A stretch of 64,000 bases of DNA from UBA966 sp046350355 (GTDB taxonomy: Bacteria > Planctomycetota > Phycisphaerae > Phycisphaerales > SM1A02), in assembly GCA_046350355.1 (NCBI GenBank), contig JAXMAN010000002.1, forward strand, positions 1,178,001 to 1,242,000, in the 5' to 3' direction. Shown in pieces: positions 1 through 8,133 of this stretch. Made by a program: the position numbers and the translations under genes. Under the pieces are notes generated by a model. That model saw only the letters and a program-made list of their open reading frames with translations. It did no database searches and had not been told where the DNA came from. Within the stretch, counting starts at the first letter, position 1. Each line of letters starts with the position of its first letter.

Positions 1-101
1 AGGGGGGCGATCCCACGGGCGCGCGCCTGCGCACGATGCACCGCCCGCGCCGGCCCGCGAAGCCCGCGGACGACGACGACACCCCGATCCCGATCGACTA
101 G
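1..101 (+). CDS. C-terminal tail of an unknown protein (5' end outside window)
   Basis: An open frame enters from the left edge (codons begin at position 3) and ends with TAG at 99-101. The visible 32 codons are almost all G/C in third position, like the real genes here, and encode a basic then acidic, proline-rich tail with four consecutive Asp. The stop shares the CTAG tetramer 98-101 with the convergent trpE stop. The same arrangement occurs at 30705-30708 between two clear genes, which makes a real gene end plausible. Nothing about its function can be read. Confidence 0.5.
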   Translation, partial: GGDPTGARLRTMHRPRRPAKPADDDDTPIPID

Positions 102-1666
102 CCGCGCGCGCCCCGGCGCACGAAGGCGTCCTCGGCCAGGTCGACCGCGCGTCCGAGCGCGGCCGCCTTGCTGATGGTCTCCTCGTACTCCGAGGCGGGC
201 ACCGAGTCGAGCACGACGCCCGCGCCCGCCTGCAGGTAGACGGTCCACGGCGCGTGCGCGGCGCCCGCGGCGCGCGAGTCGCGCGAGGCCCCCGCCGCCC
301 CCGCCGTCGGCACGACCATCGTGCGCAGCGCAAGCGCGATGTCCATCGCGCCGTCCCAGCCGACCGCGCCGATGCCGCCGGAGTACGGACCGCGGCGCAC
401 GGGCTCGAGCTCGTCGATGATCTGGATCGCGCGCACCTTGGGGGCGCCGCTGACGGTGCCGACGGGAAGCGTCGCGCGCAGCGCGTCCCAGCAGTCGAGC
501 CCCTCGCGAAGCTGCCCGGTGACCGTCGAGCTGATGTGCATCACGTGGCTGTAGCGCTCGACCTCCATGCAGCGCTCGACCTGCACGGTCCCCTGCGCGC
601 AGACGCGGCCGAGGTCGTTGCGGCCCAGGTCCACGAGCATGACATGCTCGGCGCGCTCCTTCTGGTCCTGCAGGAGGTCCGCCTCGAGCGCGCGGTCCTC
701 CTCGATGGTGGCGCCGCGGCGGCGCGTGCCCGCGAGCGGGCGGTTCACGACGGTGCGCCCGCGCACGCGGCAGAGGATCTCGGGGCTCGAGGCGACCAGG
801 ATGCACCCCTGCGCCTGCAGGTAGATCTGGTACGGGCTCGGGTTGACGACGCGCAGCGCGCGGTAGATGTCGAAGGGATCCGCCTCGGTCTCGCGCTGCA
901 GCCGCTGGCTGAGCACGACCTGGAAGGCGTCGCCGGCGCGGATGTACGCCTGCGCGCGCTCGACGGCGGACTCGAACTGGGCGCGCGTCATCGAGCTGCG
1001 CTCGGGTGGCGCGGGGCGGCGCGCGAGGTCGATCGCGACCTCGCCGGCCTGCAGCGCGGGGCCGCCGCCGGTGAGGCGCGCGCAGAAGGCGTCGAGCTCG
1101 CGCGCGCCCGCGGCGCGGGCGGCGGCCTCGTCGGCGTGCTCGTCCAGCGGCACCGCGACGACGGCGTGCACGAGCTTGGCGACATGGTCGAAGACGGCGA
1201 CCTGGCGGTAGAGGCCGAAGTGCAGGTCGGGCAGTCCGCGGTCGTCCGGCGGCGCGCTCGCGAAGGGCAGCTTCCCCGGCTCCAGGTAGCGCACCGCGTC
1301 GAAGGCGCAGTAGCCGACCCAGCCGCCGTGGAAGGCCTCGGGCATGCGGTCGAGCGCGCGCGGCGCGTAGCGGGCGCCGAGCGCGCGCACGACCTCGAGC
1401 GGGTTCGCGCTGCGCATGCGACGCGAGCCGGCGCCGCGGTGGTCGATGATCTCGACCTCCTCGCCGCGCGCGAGCACCTCGAGCGCGGGCTGCGCGCCCA
1501 GCATCGACCAGCGGCCGACGGTGGTGCCGTTCTCGACGCTCTCGAAGAGGAAGCTGGGCGCGGCGCGGTCGTCCGGGGCGACGAGGCGGCGGTAGGCGAG
1601 CACCGGCGTGAGCTGGTCGCTCAGCAGGCGGCGCGAGAGGAGCAGCAGCGGCGTCGGTTCGGCCAT
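98..1666 (-). CDS. trpE: Anthranilate synthase component I
   Basis: Anthranilate synthase large subunit, 522 aa, converts chorismate plus glutamine-derived ammonia to anthranilate, the first step of tryptophan synthesis. The N-terminal half has FLFESVE, matching the LLES-type tryptophan feedback site. The C-terminal chorismate-binding domain has PLAGTRRRG (PabB usually has PIKGTR), EHVMLVDLGRNDLGRVC, GTVSGAPKVRAIQIIDELE and GPYSGGIG. The start MAEPTP is 17 bases after the ruvC stop and fits the family length. It is the last gene of the run ABC ATPase > ruvC > trpE. No trpG or other trp gene is next to it, so its partner subunit must be encoded elsewhere. Its TAG overlaps the opposing gene's TAG. 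Confidence 0.95.
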   Translation of the reverse strand: MAEPTPLLLLSRRLLSDQLTPVLAYRRLVAPDDRAAPSFLFESVENGTTVGRWSMLGAQPALEVLARGEEVEIIDHRGAGSRRMRSANPLEVVRALGARYAPRALDRMPEAFHGGWVGYCAFDAVRYLEPGKLPFASAPPDDRGLPDLHFGLYRQVAVFDHVAKLVHAVVAVPLDEHADEAAARAAGARELDAFCARLTGGGPALQAGEVAIDLARRPAPPERSSMTRAQFESAVERAQAYIRAGDAFQVVLSQRLQRETEADPFDIYRALRVVNPSPYQIYLQAQGCILVASSPEILCRVRGRTVVNRPLAGTRRRGATIEEDRALEADLLQDQKERAEHVMLVDLGRNDLGRVCAQGTVQVERCMEVERYSHVMHISSTVTGQLREGLDCWDALRATLPVGTVSGAPKVRAIQIIDELEPVRRGPYSGGIGAVGWDGAMDIALALRTMVVPTAGAAGASRDSRAAGAAHAPWTVYLQAGAGVVLDSVPASEYEETISKAAALGRAVDLAEDAFVRRGARG

Positions 1667-1683
1667 GGTGCGCGTTGCGGACG

Positions 1684-2199
1684 CTACCGCCGGAGCGCGT
1701 CGGGGGTGCGCAGCCGCTCCCCTGCCAGCCGGCGCGCGGCGCAGGCGGCGATGGCGATGGCGTCGGCGACGTCGTGGGGCTCGGGGAGCTCGCGCAGGCC
1801 GAACTGCTGCGCGACGGCGCGCTGCATCTGCTGCTTCGAGGCCTGCCCGCGCCCGGTCACGGCCTTCTTGATCTCCGCGGGCGCGAACTCGTCCAGCTCG
1901 AGCTCGTGCATCGCCGCCGCCAGCAGCACGATGCCGCGGCCGTGTCCCATGACGATGGCGGTGCGGACATGCACGACATGCGCGAAGACCTGCTCGACGG
2001 CCATGCGCTGCGGGCGCAGCTCCGCGATGAGCTGCGCGAGCTCCTCGTGGAGCTGGCGCAGGCGCGCGGCGACGGGCTCCTGCGCGCGCAGGCGCAGCAC
2101 GCCCGCCTCGACGAGCGTGGGCTCGTCCGCGCCCGGGGCGAGCTCGACGCACGCGTATCCGGTGGTCCGCAGGCCGGGATCGATCCCCAGGATGCGCAT
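1684..2199 (-). CDS. ruvC: Holliday junction resolvase RuvC
   Basis: 171 aa, close to the usual length of about 173. RuvC is the endonuclease that cuts Holliday junctions made during recombination and works with RuvAB. The four acidic active-site residues are visible: Asp7 in GIDPG, Glu69 in AVEQVF, and Asp143/Asp146 in DVADA. The start ATG at 2199 shares one base with the stop of the upstream ABC gene (TGATG), so translation is probably coupled. No ruvA or ruvB is adjacent. Note the basic GRGQASKQQMQRAV region typical of the family. Confidence 0.96.
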   Translation of the reverse strand: MRILGIDPGLRTTGYACVELAPGADEPTLVEAGVLRLRAQEPVAARLRQLHEELAQLIAELRPQRMAVEQVFAHVVHVRTAIVMGHGRGIVLLAAAMHELELDEFAPAEIKKAVTGRGQASKQQMQRAVAQQFGLRELPEPHDVADAIAIAACAARRLAGERLRTPDALRR

Positions 2200-2993
2200 C
2201 AGGCGCCGTCCGGCGAGGCGACGCTCGCGTTGAGTTCCGCCTGCCGCTGCGCGAAGCGTCGTCGCCCCTGCGCGCCGCCGGCGCGGTCGCTCTCGACGAG
2301 CCCATCGCGCAGGCGGAAGACGCGCTCGCACCGGTCGGCGATGCGGTCGTCGTGGGTGACGATGATGATGGTGAGGCCCGCGTCGTGGAGGCCGTCGATG
2401 ATCTCGAGGATCGTCTCGCCGGTGGCGCTGTCGAGGTTGCCGGTGGGCTCGTCGGCCATGAGGATGCTCGGCTCGGTGACGAGCGCGCGCGCGATCGCCA
2501 CGCGCTGCTGCTGGCCGCCGGAGAGCTCCGCGGGGCGGTGGCCCAGGCGCTCGGCGAGCCCGACGAGGCCGAGCTTCGCCACCGCGCGCTCGCGCCGCTC
2601 GTGCGGCGGGATCCCCTGGTAGAAGAGCGGGACCTCCACGTTCTCGACGATGGTGAGCTCGGGGATGAGGTTGAAGGACTGGAAAATGAATCCGATCTTG
2701 CGACCGCGCACGCGCGAGAGCGTCTCGTCGTCCATCTGGCTGACATCCTGGCCGTCGAGGAGGTAGTGGCCGCGCGTCGGGCGGTCCAGGCAGCCGAGCA
2801 TGTTCATGAGCGTGCTCTTGCCGCTGCCGCTGGCGCCCATCACCGCGAGGTACTGCCCGCGCGGGACCAGGAGGTCGACGCCGCGCAGCGCCTCGACGAG
2901 GACGCTGCCGTCGGGCTTGTAGTAGATCTTGCGCACCCCGCGCAGCTCCGCGGCGGGCAGGGTCGCGGCGTTGGAGGCGTCGGTGGCGGGCAT
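2199..2993 (-). CDS. ABC transporter ATP-binding protein, LolD/MacB type
   Basis: 264 aa ATPase subunit. Walker A GASGSGKST at residues 53-61, Q-loop FIFQSFNLI, signature LSGGQQQRVAIARAL, Walker B/D-loop ILMADEPTGNLDS and the switch His in VTHDD are all present, so it should hydrolyse ATP. The pattern is that of the LolD/MacB/FtsE family, which works with FtsX-like permeases in lipoprotein release or efflux. No permease gene is adjacent; instead it lies between a lipoprotein gene and ruvC. The C-terminal extension (about 30 residues after the switch region) is rich in Arg and Gln. A TAGACT hexamer ends 7 bases before the ATG. The substrate cannot be told from sequence. Confidence 0.9.
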   Translation of the reverse strand: MPATDASNAATLPAAELRGVRKIYYKPDGSVLVEALRGVDLLVPRGQYLAVMGASGSGKSTLMNMLGCLDRPTRGHYLLDGQDVSQMDDETLSRVRGRKIGFIFQSFNLIPELTIVENVEVPLFYQGIPPHERRERAVAKLGLVGLAERLGHRPAELSGGQQQRVAIARALVTEPSILMADEPTGNLDSATGETILEIIDGLHDAGLTIIIVTHDDRIADRCERVFRLRDGLVESDRAGGAQGRRRFAQRQAELNASVASPDGA

Positions 2994-3000
2994 CGGGGCA

Positions 3001-3006
3001 AGTCTA
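3001..3006 (-). promoter_or_regulatory. -10-like element before the ABC ATPase
   Basis: Minus-strand TAGACT, 7 bases before ATG 2993, overlapping the lipoprotein stop codon. It may be an internal promoter or a coincidence of the stop. Confidence 0.45.
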
Positions 3007-3774
3007 GTGCGCGTCGCGTGGGCGGACGATGAGCGTCGCCGCGGTGCCGGGGTTGGGCACGGTGCCGGTGCGCGCCTGCCACTGCGGCGCGTCGACCTCG
3101 GCGCGGTCGGCGAAGACCTCGGTGCACGCGATGCACTCGTCGCCGAAGGTCACGATGCCGACGATGCTGCCGCTCGCGTCGGCGGCGTAGCGCTCGCCCC
3201 CGCCGGCCGAGGCGGGAACCCGACGCATGCGCGAGCCGGCGAAGACCCAGGGCTGCGAGGGGAAGGCCGCGCGCCCGGTCGGATGCGCGATCCACGCGGA
3301 GAGCGGCACGGGTGCGGCGTCGCCCACCTGCACGAGGAGCGCGATCGGCGCGCCCGCGGGAGGGACGCGCTCGACGGTGCCGGGCGCGCCCGCGGCGCCG
3401 GGGACCTCGCGCCAGCTTCCGGGGTGGCCGGGCTCGAGCCCCAGCAGCAGCAGGCCGGCGTGGATGCGGCTGGCGGGGACGCGGGTGACGAGAAGCGTCT
3501 CGTGGTCGCGAGTCCCGGTGGCGCAGACGGCCTGCTCGAGCCAGCCGCGGTCGATGGCAACTTCGGCGTCGATGCGCAGCTCGCGCGCCTGGCGGTCGAC
3601 GAGGAGGCCGGGGCCGAGCTGGATGGGGGTGGCGGGCGGCGTCGGCGCGGGTGGCGGCGCGGGCGCGGGCGGCGGCGCGGGCGCCGCCGGCGCCGCCGGC
3701 GCGGGCTGCGGCGGACGCGGCGCGCACGCCGTCAGCGCGGCAAGCATGAGCAGGAGGCACGGTCGCGGGCGCAT
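3004..3774 (-). CDS. YdjY-domain lipoprotein
   Basis: 256 aa. The N-terminus MRPRPCLLLMLAALTAC is a lipoprotein signal with lipobox LTAC, followed by an Ala/Pro linker of about 35 residues and a globular domain. The segment EQAVCATGTRDHETLLVTRVPASRIHAGLLLLGLEPG (split here only for description) follows the YdjY pattern seen in many planctomycete secreted proteins, where a conserved His-Glu follows a short Thr/Gly stretch. Its role is unknown. It is the first gene of the run into the ABC ATPase (10-base gap). A GACAAT hexamer ends 6 bases before the ATG. A Cys pair (ECIAC) near residue 220 could bind metal or form a disulfide. Confidence 0.8.
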   Translation of the reverse strand: MRPRPCLLLMLAALTACAPRPPQPAPAAPAAPAPPPAPAPPPAPTPPATPIQLGPGLLVDRQARELRIDAEVAIDRGWLEQAVCATGTRDHETLLVTRVPASRIHAGLLLLGLEPGHPGSWREVPGAAGAPGTVERVPPAGAPIALLVQVGDAAPVPLSAWIAHPTGRAAFPSQPWVFAGSRMRRVPASAGGGERYAADASGSIVGIVTFGDECIACTEVFADRAEVDAPQWQARTGTVPNPGTAATLIVRPRDAH

Positions 3775-3780
3775 GTGCGC

Positions 3781-3786
3781 ATTGTC
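3781..3786 (-). promoter_or_regulatory. -10-like element of the YdjY lipoprotein
   Basis: Minus-strand GACAAT, 6 bases before ATG 3774; the first base differs from TANNNT. Confidence 0.45.
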
Positions 3787-3833
3787 TCCCGGACCGCCCG
3801 CGCGCGGTACCGTGGCGGAGCGATTCGCACGCC

Positions 3834-4685
3834 ATGTCCCCGAACCGCCCCACCGCTCCCGCCGCCGCCGCACCGATCGCGCTCACGCGCACGGTGCGGT
3901 TCGCGCTGCTCCCGGCGGGCGCGGCCGCGGACCCTGCGCCCGCCGCGCGCAACGGATTCGCCGGCGTCCCCTGCGCGCACGGGCTGCGCGCGCACCACGA
4001 GCTCACGCTGAGGCTCGCGGGCGTGCCGGATGCACGCACGGGCTACCTCGTGGGGATCCAGGAGATCGACGCGCTCGTGCGGGCGCACCTGGTTCCGCGC
4101 CTGCAGGCGATGTTCGTCGCCTCGCCGACGCCGTCGGAGCGGGAGGCGCTGGTGCAGCTTGGGCGCGCCGCGCAGGAGCACGCCCCCGCCGGCACCCGCC
4201 TGATCCACCTCACCTGGTCGCCCAGCCCCTTCGTCCAGCATCTCTGGAGTCCCGCCATGCCCGCCAGCGCGACGCTCGTCGAGCACTTCGAGTTCTCCGC
4301 CTCGCACCGCCTGCACTGCCCGCAGCTCAGCGACGAGGAGAACCGCCGCGTCTTCGGCAAGTGCAACCACCCCAACGGCCACGGCCACAACTACCGGCTC
4401 GCGGTCGCGGTGCGCGTGCCCGTCGACGCGCCCGCGCCGACGCTGGGCGTGGGCGCGCTCGCGGCGATCGTGGACGCGCAGGTGCTCGCGCGCATGGACC
4501 ACAAGCACCTGAACACGGACTGCCCGGAGTTCGCGCAGCGCAACCCCTCGGTCGAGAACATCGCCGCGGTCTGCCACGGGCTGCTGGAGCCGCCCGTGCG
4601 CGCGGCGGGCGCGGAGCTGGCGTGGGTGCGCGTCTGGGAGACGGAGAAGACCAGCGCGGTCTATCCGGCGGGCGGCGAGGGGTGA
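3834..4685 (+). CDS. 6-carboxytetrahydropterin synthase-like protein with two PTPS domains
   Basis: 283 aa, roughly twice a normal QueD (about 120 aa). The C-terminal half is a complete PTPS/QueD domain: zinc histidines in SASHRLH (His158) and NGHGHNY (His183, His185), catalytic Cys177 in FGKCNHP, then MDHKHLN, PSVENIA and the end motif VWETEKTSA. QueD makes 6-carboxytetrahydropterin, a queuosine and 7-deazapurine precursor. The N-terminal half (residues 20-95) keeps parts of the fold pattern, such as AHHELTLRLAG and DARTGYLVGIQEIDAL, but lacks the CxxxHGH metal site, so it looks like a degenerate second PTPS copy. No queC, queE or queF is nearby. Confidence 0.85.
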   Translation: MSPNRPTAPAAAAPIALTRTVRFALLPAGAAADPAPAARNGFAGVPCAHGLRAHHELTLRLAGVPDARTGYLVGIQEIDALVRAHLVPRLQAMFVASPTPSEREALVQLGRAAQEHAPAGTRLIHLTWSPSPFVQHLWSPAMPASATLVEHFEFSASHRLHCPQLSDEENRRVFGKCNHPNGHGHNYRLAVAVRVPVDAPAPTLGVGALAAIVDAQVLARMDHKHLNTDCPEFAQRNPSVENIAAVCHGLLEPPVRAAGAELAWVRVWETEKTSAVYPAGGEG

Positions 4686-4733
4686 GGGGCGGGCGCGCTC
4701 GCGCGCGGCGGGCGCCGGCGTCGCTGACCGCGC

Positions 4734-5219
4734 TCAGTCCTCGTCGGGCGCCAGGTCCTCTTCGGACAGCAGCCGGAAGCGCTTGCGCAGCAGGATCTGG
4801 CCCGCGAGGTGGTTGTCGTCGACGCAGACGGCGACGGCGGGCTGCTCGCCGCGCAGCATGATTGGGTAGGCGAAGCGGATGTTCAGCTCCGCGCCGAGCA
4901 GGTACAGGCACGCGCCGCTGAGGGAGCAGCCATCGCCGAGCTCGACGATGATCAGGTCCGTCTCCGCGAAGATGTACTGGCTGCGCCGCAGGATGTGGCG
5001 CGCGGCGTCCGCGTTCGTGAAGATCATGCGGACGACGGCGTAGTCGCTGGAGTCGACGATCGAGAAGGCGGCCAGGCGCGTCGAGCTGCTCTCGTCGAAG
5101 GTGCGCAGCAGCTCGAGGAGCTTGCCGACCTTGTTGTCGAGGAAGACGCTGAACTGGCGCACCGTCGGCGGCGCGTATCCGAGTTCCGTGTCCGTGGCTG
5201 GAGGCAGCGAGGCGCTCAT
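4734..5219 (-). CDS. ACT-domain protein
   Basis: 161 aa soluble protein. After about 18 residues it shows an ACT-like pattern beginning VRQFSVFLDNKVGKLLELLRTF and continuing through FSIVDSSDYAVVRMIF, i.e. a strand-helix-strand unit with the Asn/Gly turn used for amino acid binding. A second part ends with a Glu/Asp-rich tail. Stand-alone ACT proteins of this kind are common in planctomycetes and are thought to sense amino acids, but the ligand here is unknown. A TATCCT hexamer lies 27 bases before the ATG, so this gene has a short leader, without a clear Shine-Dalgarno sequence. Confidence 0.75.
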   Translation of the reverse strand: MSASLPPATDTELGYAPPTVRQFSVFLDNKVGKLLELLRTFDESSSTRLAAFSIVDSSDYAVVRMIFTNADAARHILRRSQYIFAETDLIIVELGDGCSLSGACLYLLGAELNIRFAYPIMLRGEQPAVAVCVDDNHLAGQILLRKRFRLLSEEDLAPDED

Positions 5220-5283
5220 GCGGTCGCGCGCGGGCGCGAGGTCCGAAGGATAGCGGCCAGCGGGCGCGCGTGGCTGCGTGCGA

Positions 5284-6192
5284 TCAGGCCGGGGCGCCGC
5301 CGGAGACGAACTCGGGCGCGGCGACGCGCGGGGCGAGCCCCGCGGCCGCGGCGCGGTCGAGCAGCTCCTGCACCGCGCGGCGCCCCTGGGGCCCGTAGTC
5401 GAGCGTCCAGCGGTTCACGTACATGCCGATGAACTCGTCGGCGAGCGCGTGCGTCATCCCCTCCGCGAAGGCCATCGCGTAGCGGATGCTCTCCTCGCGG
5501 TGGTCGAGCGCGTAGCGCACCGAGCGCTCCAGCAGCGCCGCGACCTCGCGCGTCGTGCCGGCGCCGTGGCGCGCGTCGAGCGCGCGCAGGACGCAGTTGG
5601 CGCCCAGCGGCAGCGGAAGCTGCGTCTGCGCGCGCCACCAGCGGCCCAGGTCCTCGACCAGGACGAGCCCCTGCTGCGCGTAGGTGAGCTGGCCCTCGTG
5701 GATGACGACCCCGGCGTCGAACTCCCCCGCCGCGACGCGGTCGGGGATCGACTTGAAGGGGACGACCTCGTGGCGGAAGGCGCCCGGGCCCAGGAGCAGG
5801 CTCGTGACCAGGAAGGCGGTCGTGCCCGTGCCGGGGATCGCGATGCGCGCGCCGCGCAGGGACTCGACGGGCCGCGCCGCGCGCGCGACCAGCTTGGGGC
5901 CGTAGCCGTCGCCGACGCTGCTGCCGCAGGCGGTGAGCGCGTACGCGCCCGCGATCCGCGGGTAGGTGGCGACGCTGCAGGCGGTGATCTCGAGGAGGTC
6001 CGCGCCGGGGGCGCCCGCGCCGGCGATCGCGCGCTGGTTGAGGGCCTCGATGTCCGCGGGGACCGCCTCGAAGCGAAAGCGCGCCGAGGGGATGCGCGCC
6101 GGGGCGCCCTCCAGCTCCAGCAGCGGCCACCACATGAAGGCGTCGTCGGGATCCGGCGAATGGCCAAGGCGCAGCGTCGTCCGGTCGGGCAT
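5284..6192 (-). CDS. mqnD: 1,4-dihydroxy-6-naphthoate synthase
   Basis: 302 aa, homologous throughout to MqnD, the periplasmic-binding-protein-like enzyme that converts cyclic dehypoxanthinyl futalosine to 1,4-dihydroxy-6-naphthoate in menaquinone synthesis. Recognised blocks: LRLGHSPDPDDAFMWWPL at the N-terminus, DLLEITACSVATYP, GSSVGDGYGPKLVA, IAIPGTGTTAFL, and DAGVVIHEGQLTY with the conserved His. mqnC lies 5 kb away on the other strand, so this organism probably uses the futalosine route. A TACCCT hexamer ends 7 bases before the ATG. The gene diverges from the DUF885 gene. Confidence 0.93.
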   Translation of the reverse strand: MPDRTTLRLGHSPDPDDAFMWWPLLELEGAPARIPSARFRFEAVPADIEALNQRAIAGAGAPGADLLEITACSVATYPRIAGAYALTACGSSVGDGYGPKLVARAARPVESLRGARIAIPGTGTTAFLVTSLLLGPGAFRHEVVPFKSIPDRVAAGEFDAGVVIHEGQLTYAQQGLVLVEDLGRWWRAQTQLPLPLGANCVLRALDARHGAGTTREVAALLERSVRYALDHREESIRYAMAFAEGMTHALADEFIGMYVNRWTLDYGPQGRRAVQELLDRAAAAGLAPRVAAPEFVSGGAPA

Positions 6193-6199
6193 CGGGGCA

Positions 6200-6205
6200 A
6201 GGGTA
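6200..6205 (-). promoter_or_regulatory. -10 element of mqnD, leaderless type
   Basis: Minus-strand TACCCT, 7 bases before ATG 6192. Confidence 0.6.
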
Positions 6206-6219
6206 GCCGCGCGGGCGCG

Positions 6220-6225
6220 TATGGT
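6220..6225 (+). promoter_or_regulatory. -10 element of the DUF885 gene, leaderless type
   Basis: TATGGT, 6 bases before ATG 6232; divergent to the mqnD box. Confidence 0.6.
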
Positions 6226-6231
6226 GGAGGG

Positions 6232-8133
6232 ATGCGAACGAGCCCGCCGACCCGCCTGCGCCTTGCGCTCCTGCCCGCCCTGCTCGCCGCCGCGGGCGCC
6301 ACCGTCGGCGCGCTGCAGGCGGGCGCGCCCGCCGACGCCCTCCAGTCCGCGCCCGCGCCCACGAAGACGCCCGCGCGCACCGGCGAGGACGCGGCCTCGC
6401 GCTTCCACGCGATCACCGACGAGCTCCAGCGCTGGCGCGACACCGAGTACCCCGAGTCCGCGCTCGAGGACGGCCGCCCGACGCCGACGCCCGACCGCAT
6501 CACCGACGCCTCGCTGCGCGGGATCGAGATGCGCCACGCGCAGGCGGGCGCTTTCCTGGCGGAACTGCTGGCGATCGACGCGTCGCAGCTCGCCGGCGAG
6601 GACCTGCTCAACTGGCAGCTCCTCACGCGCGAGATGAAGCTGGGCCAGGAGGTGCACCGCTTCCGCAGCTTCCTCATGCCCGTGGGCGGGCGCATGGGGC
6701 CGCAGCAGGAGATCCCGCAGATGGCCGACCGCGTGCCCTTCCGCACGCAGGCCGACTACGAGAACTACCTGAAGCGCCTCACCGCCGTGCCGCAGATGGT
6801 GCGCGATGTCCGCGTGCTGATGGAGACGGGCGTCGCCGAGGGGCGCGTCCCCGCGAAGGCGACGATGACCGATGTCCCCGCGCAGTTCGACGCGGTGATC
6901 CGCGGCGGGCTCGCGCAGCTCAAGGCGCCGCTGGCGAAGATGCCCGCGTCCATCCCCGCCGAGCGCCAGCAGGCGCTGCGCGCGGAGCTCGACGCGCTCC
7001 TGCCGCCGATCCTGGAGGAGCTGGCGAACATGCGCGCGTACCTGATCGCGGGCTACCTGCCCGCGTGCCGCGACACCGTCGGCGCGAGCACGCTCCCCGA
7101 CGGCCGCGCCCTCTACGAGCTGGCGCTGCGCATCCACACGACGACCGACCTGGACGCCAAGACGATCCACGAGACGGGCGTGCGCGAGGTCGCGCGCATC
7201 CGCGGCGAGATGCTCGCGGTCATCCGCCGCACCGACTGGTACGCCGCGGACGCCGCGCGCGCGAAGCTCGCCGACGACGCGCTCTTCGCCGCCTTCGTCG
7301 CGTACCTGCGCACCGACGCGCGCTTCTACGCGAAGTCCGAGGAGGAGCTCCTCGCGCGCTACCGCGACGTCTGCAAGCAGATCGACGCGAAGCTCCCCGC
7401 CCTCTTCGGCGTGCTGCCGCGCAACACCTACGGCGTCCATGCGGTCCCGAAGTTCATGGCGCCGACGCAGACCACCGCGTACTACCAGCCAGGCTCGCTG
7501 CGCGCGGGCAACCCCGGCTGGTTCTGCGCGAACACCTACGCGCTCGACCAGCGTCCGCTCTACGAGATGATCCCGCTCTCGCTGCACGAGGCGGTCCCGG
7601 GCCATCACCTGCAGATCAGCCTGGCGCAGGAGCTGCCCGAGCAGCCGGAGTTCCGCCGCCAGATGGGCTTCACCGCCTTCGTCGAGGGATGGGCGCTCTA
7701 CGCGGAGCGGCTGGGCATCGAGATGGGCTTCTTCGAGAACGACCCCTACGCCGACTTCGGCCGCCTGCTCTACGAGATGTGGCGCGCCTGCCGGCTGGTC
7801 GTCGACACGGGCATCCACGCCTTCGGCTGGACGCGCGACCAGGCGATCGACTTCATGAAGGCGAACACCGCGCTGAGCGAGCTCAACATCGTGCGCGAGG
7901 TGGACCGCTACATCGACTGGCCGGGCCAGGCGTGCGGCTACAAGATCGGCGAGCTGCGCATCCGCGAGCTGCGCGCGAAGGCCGAGCGCGAGTTGGGCGC
8001 GGCCTTCGACCTGCGCGCCTTCCACGACACGGTGCTGGGCGCGGGCGCGATCCCGCTGGACGTGCTGGGCACGCGCGTCGACGCGTGGATCGCCGCGCGC
8101 AAGGCGGCGGCTCAGCCGGCGCGCGCGCCCTGA
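6232..8133 (+). CDS. DUF885-family secreted peptidase-like protein
   Basis: 633 aa with a signal peptide (RLALLPALLAAAG then Ala/Pro-rich linker). The body is a DUF885 protein: AYYQPGSLRAGNPGWF, SLHEAVPGHHLQ with the HExxxGHH zinc-type motif, and FVEGWALYAERLG with the downstream Glu that completes the site. DUF885 members are gluzincin-like peptidases. The C-terminal part has PGQACGYKIGE, also typical. It probably acts outside the cytoplasm on peptides, but the substrate is unknown. A TATGGT hexamer ends 6 bases before the ATG. GGAGG touches the ATG directly and is too close to act as a normal Shine-Dalgarno site. The 3' end overlaps the convergent MBL gene by 22 bases. Confidence 0.88.
   Translation: MRTSPPTRLRLALLPALLAAAGATVGALQAGAPADALQSAPAPTKTPARTGEDAASRFHAITDELQRWRDTEYPESALEDGRPTPTPDRITDASLRGIEMRHAQAGAFLAELLAIDASQLAGEDLLNWQLLTREMKLGQEVHRFRSFLMPVGGRMGPQQEIPQMADRVPFRTQADYENYLKRLTAVPQMVRDVRVLMETGVAEGRVPAKATMTDVPAQFDAVIRGGLAQLKAPLAKMPASIPAERQQALRAELDALLPPILEELANMRAYLIAGYLPACRDTVGASTLPDGRALYELALRIHTTTDLDAKTIHETGVREVARIRGEMLAVIRRTDWYAADAARAKLADDALFAAFVAYLRTDARFYAKSEEELLARYRDVCKQIDAKLPALFGVLPRNTYGVHAVPKFMAPTQTTAYYQPGSLRAGNPGWFCANTYALDQRPLYEMIPLSLHEAVPGHHLQISLAQELPEQPEFRRQMGFTAFVEGWALYAERLGIEMGFFENDPYADFGRLLYEMWRACRLVVDTGIHAFGWTRDQAIDFMKANTALSELNIVREVDRYIDWPGQACGYKIGELRIRELRAKAERELGAAFDLRAFHDTVLGAGAIPLDVLGTRVDAWIAARKAAAQPARAP

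Noticed and set aside
98..2746. An 882-codon frame that extends trpE upstream
   Set aside because: The extension runs through ruvC and the ABC gene in another frame; trpE homology begins at 1666.
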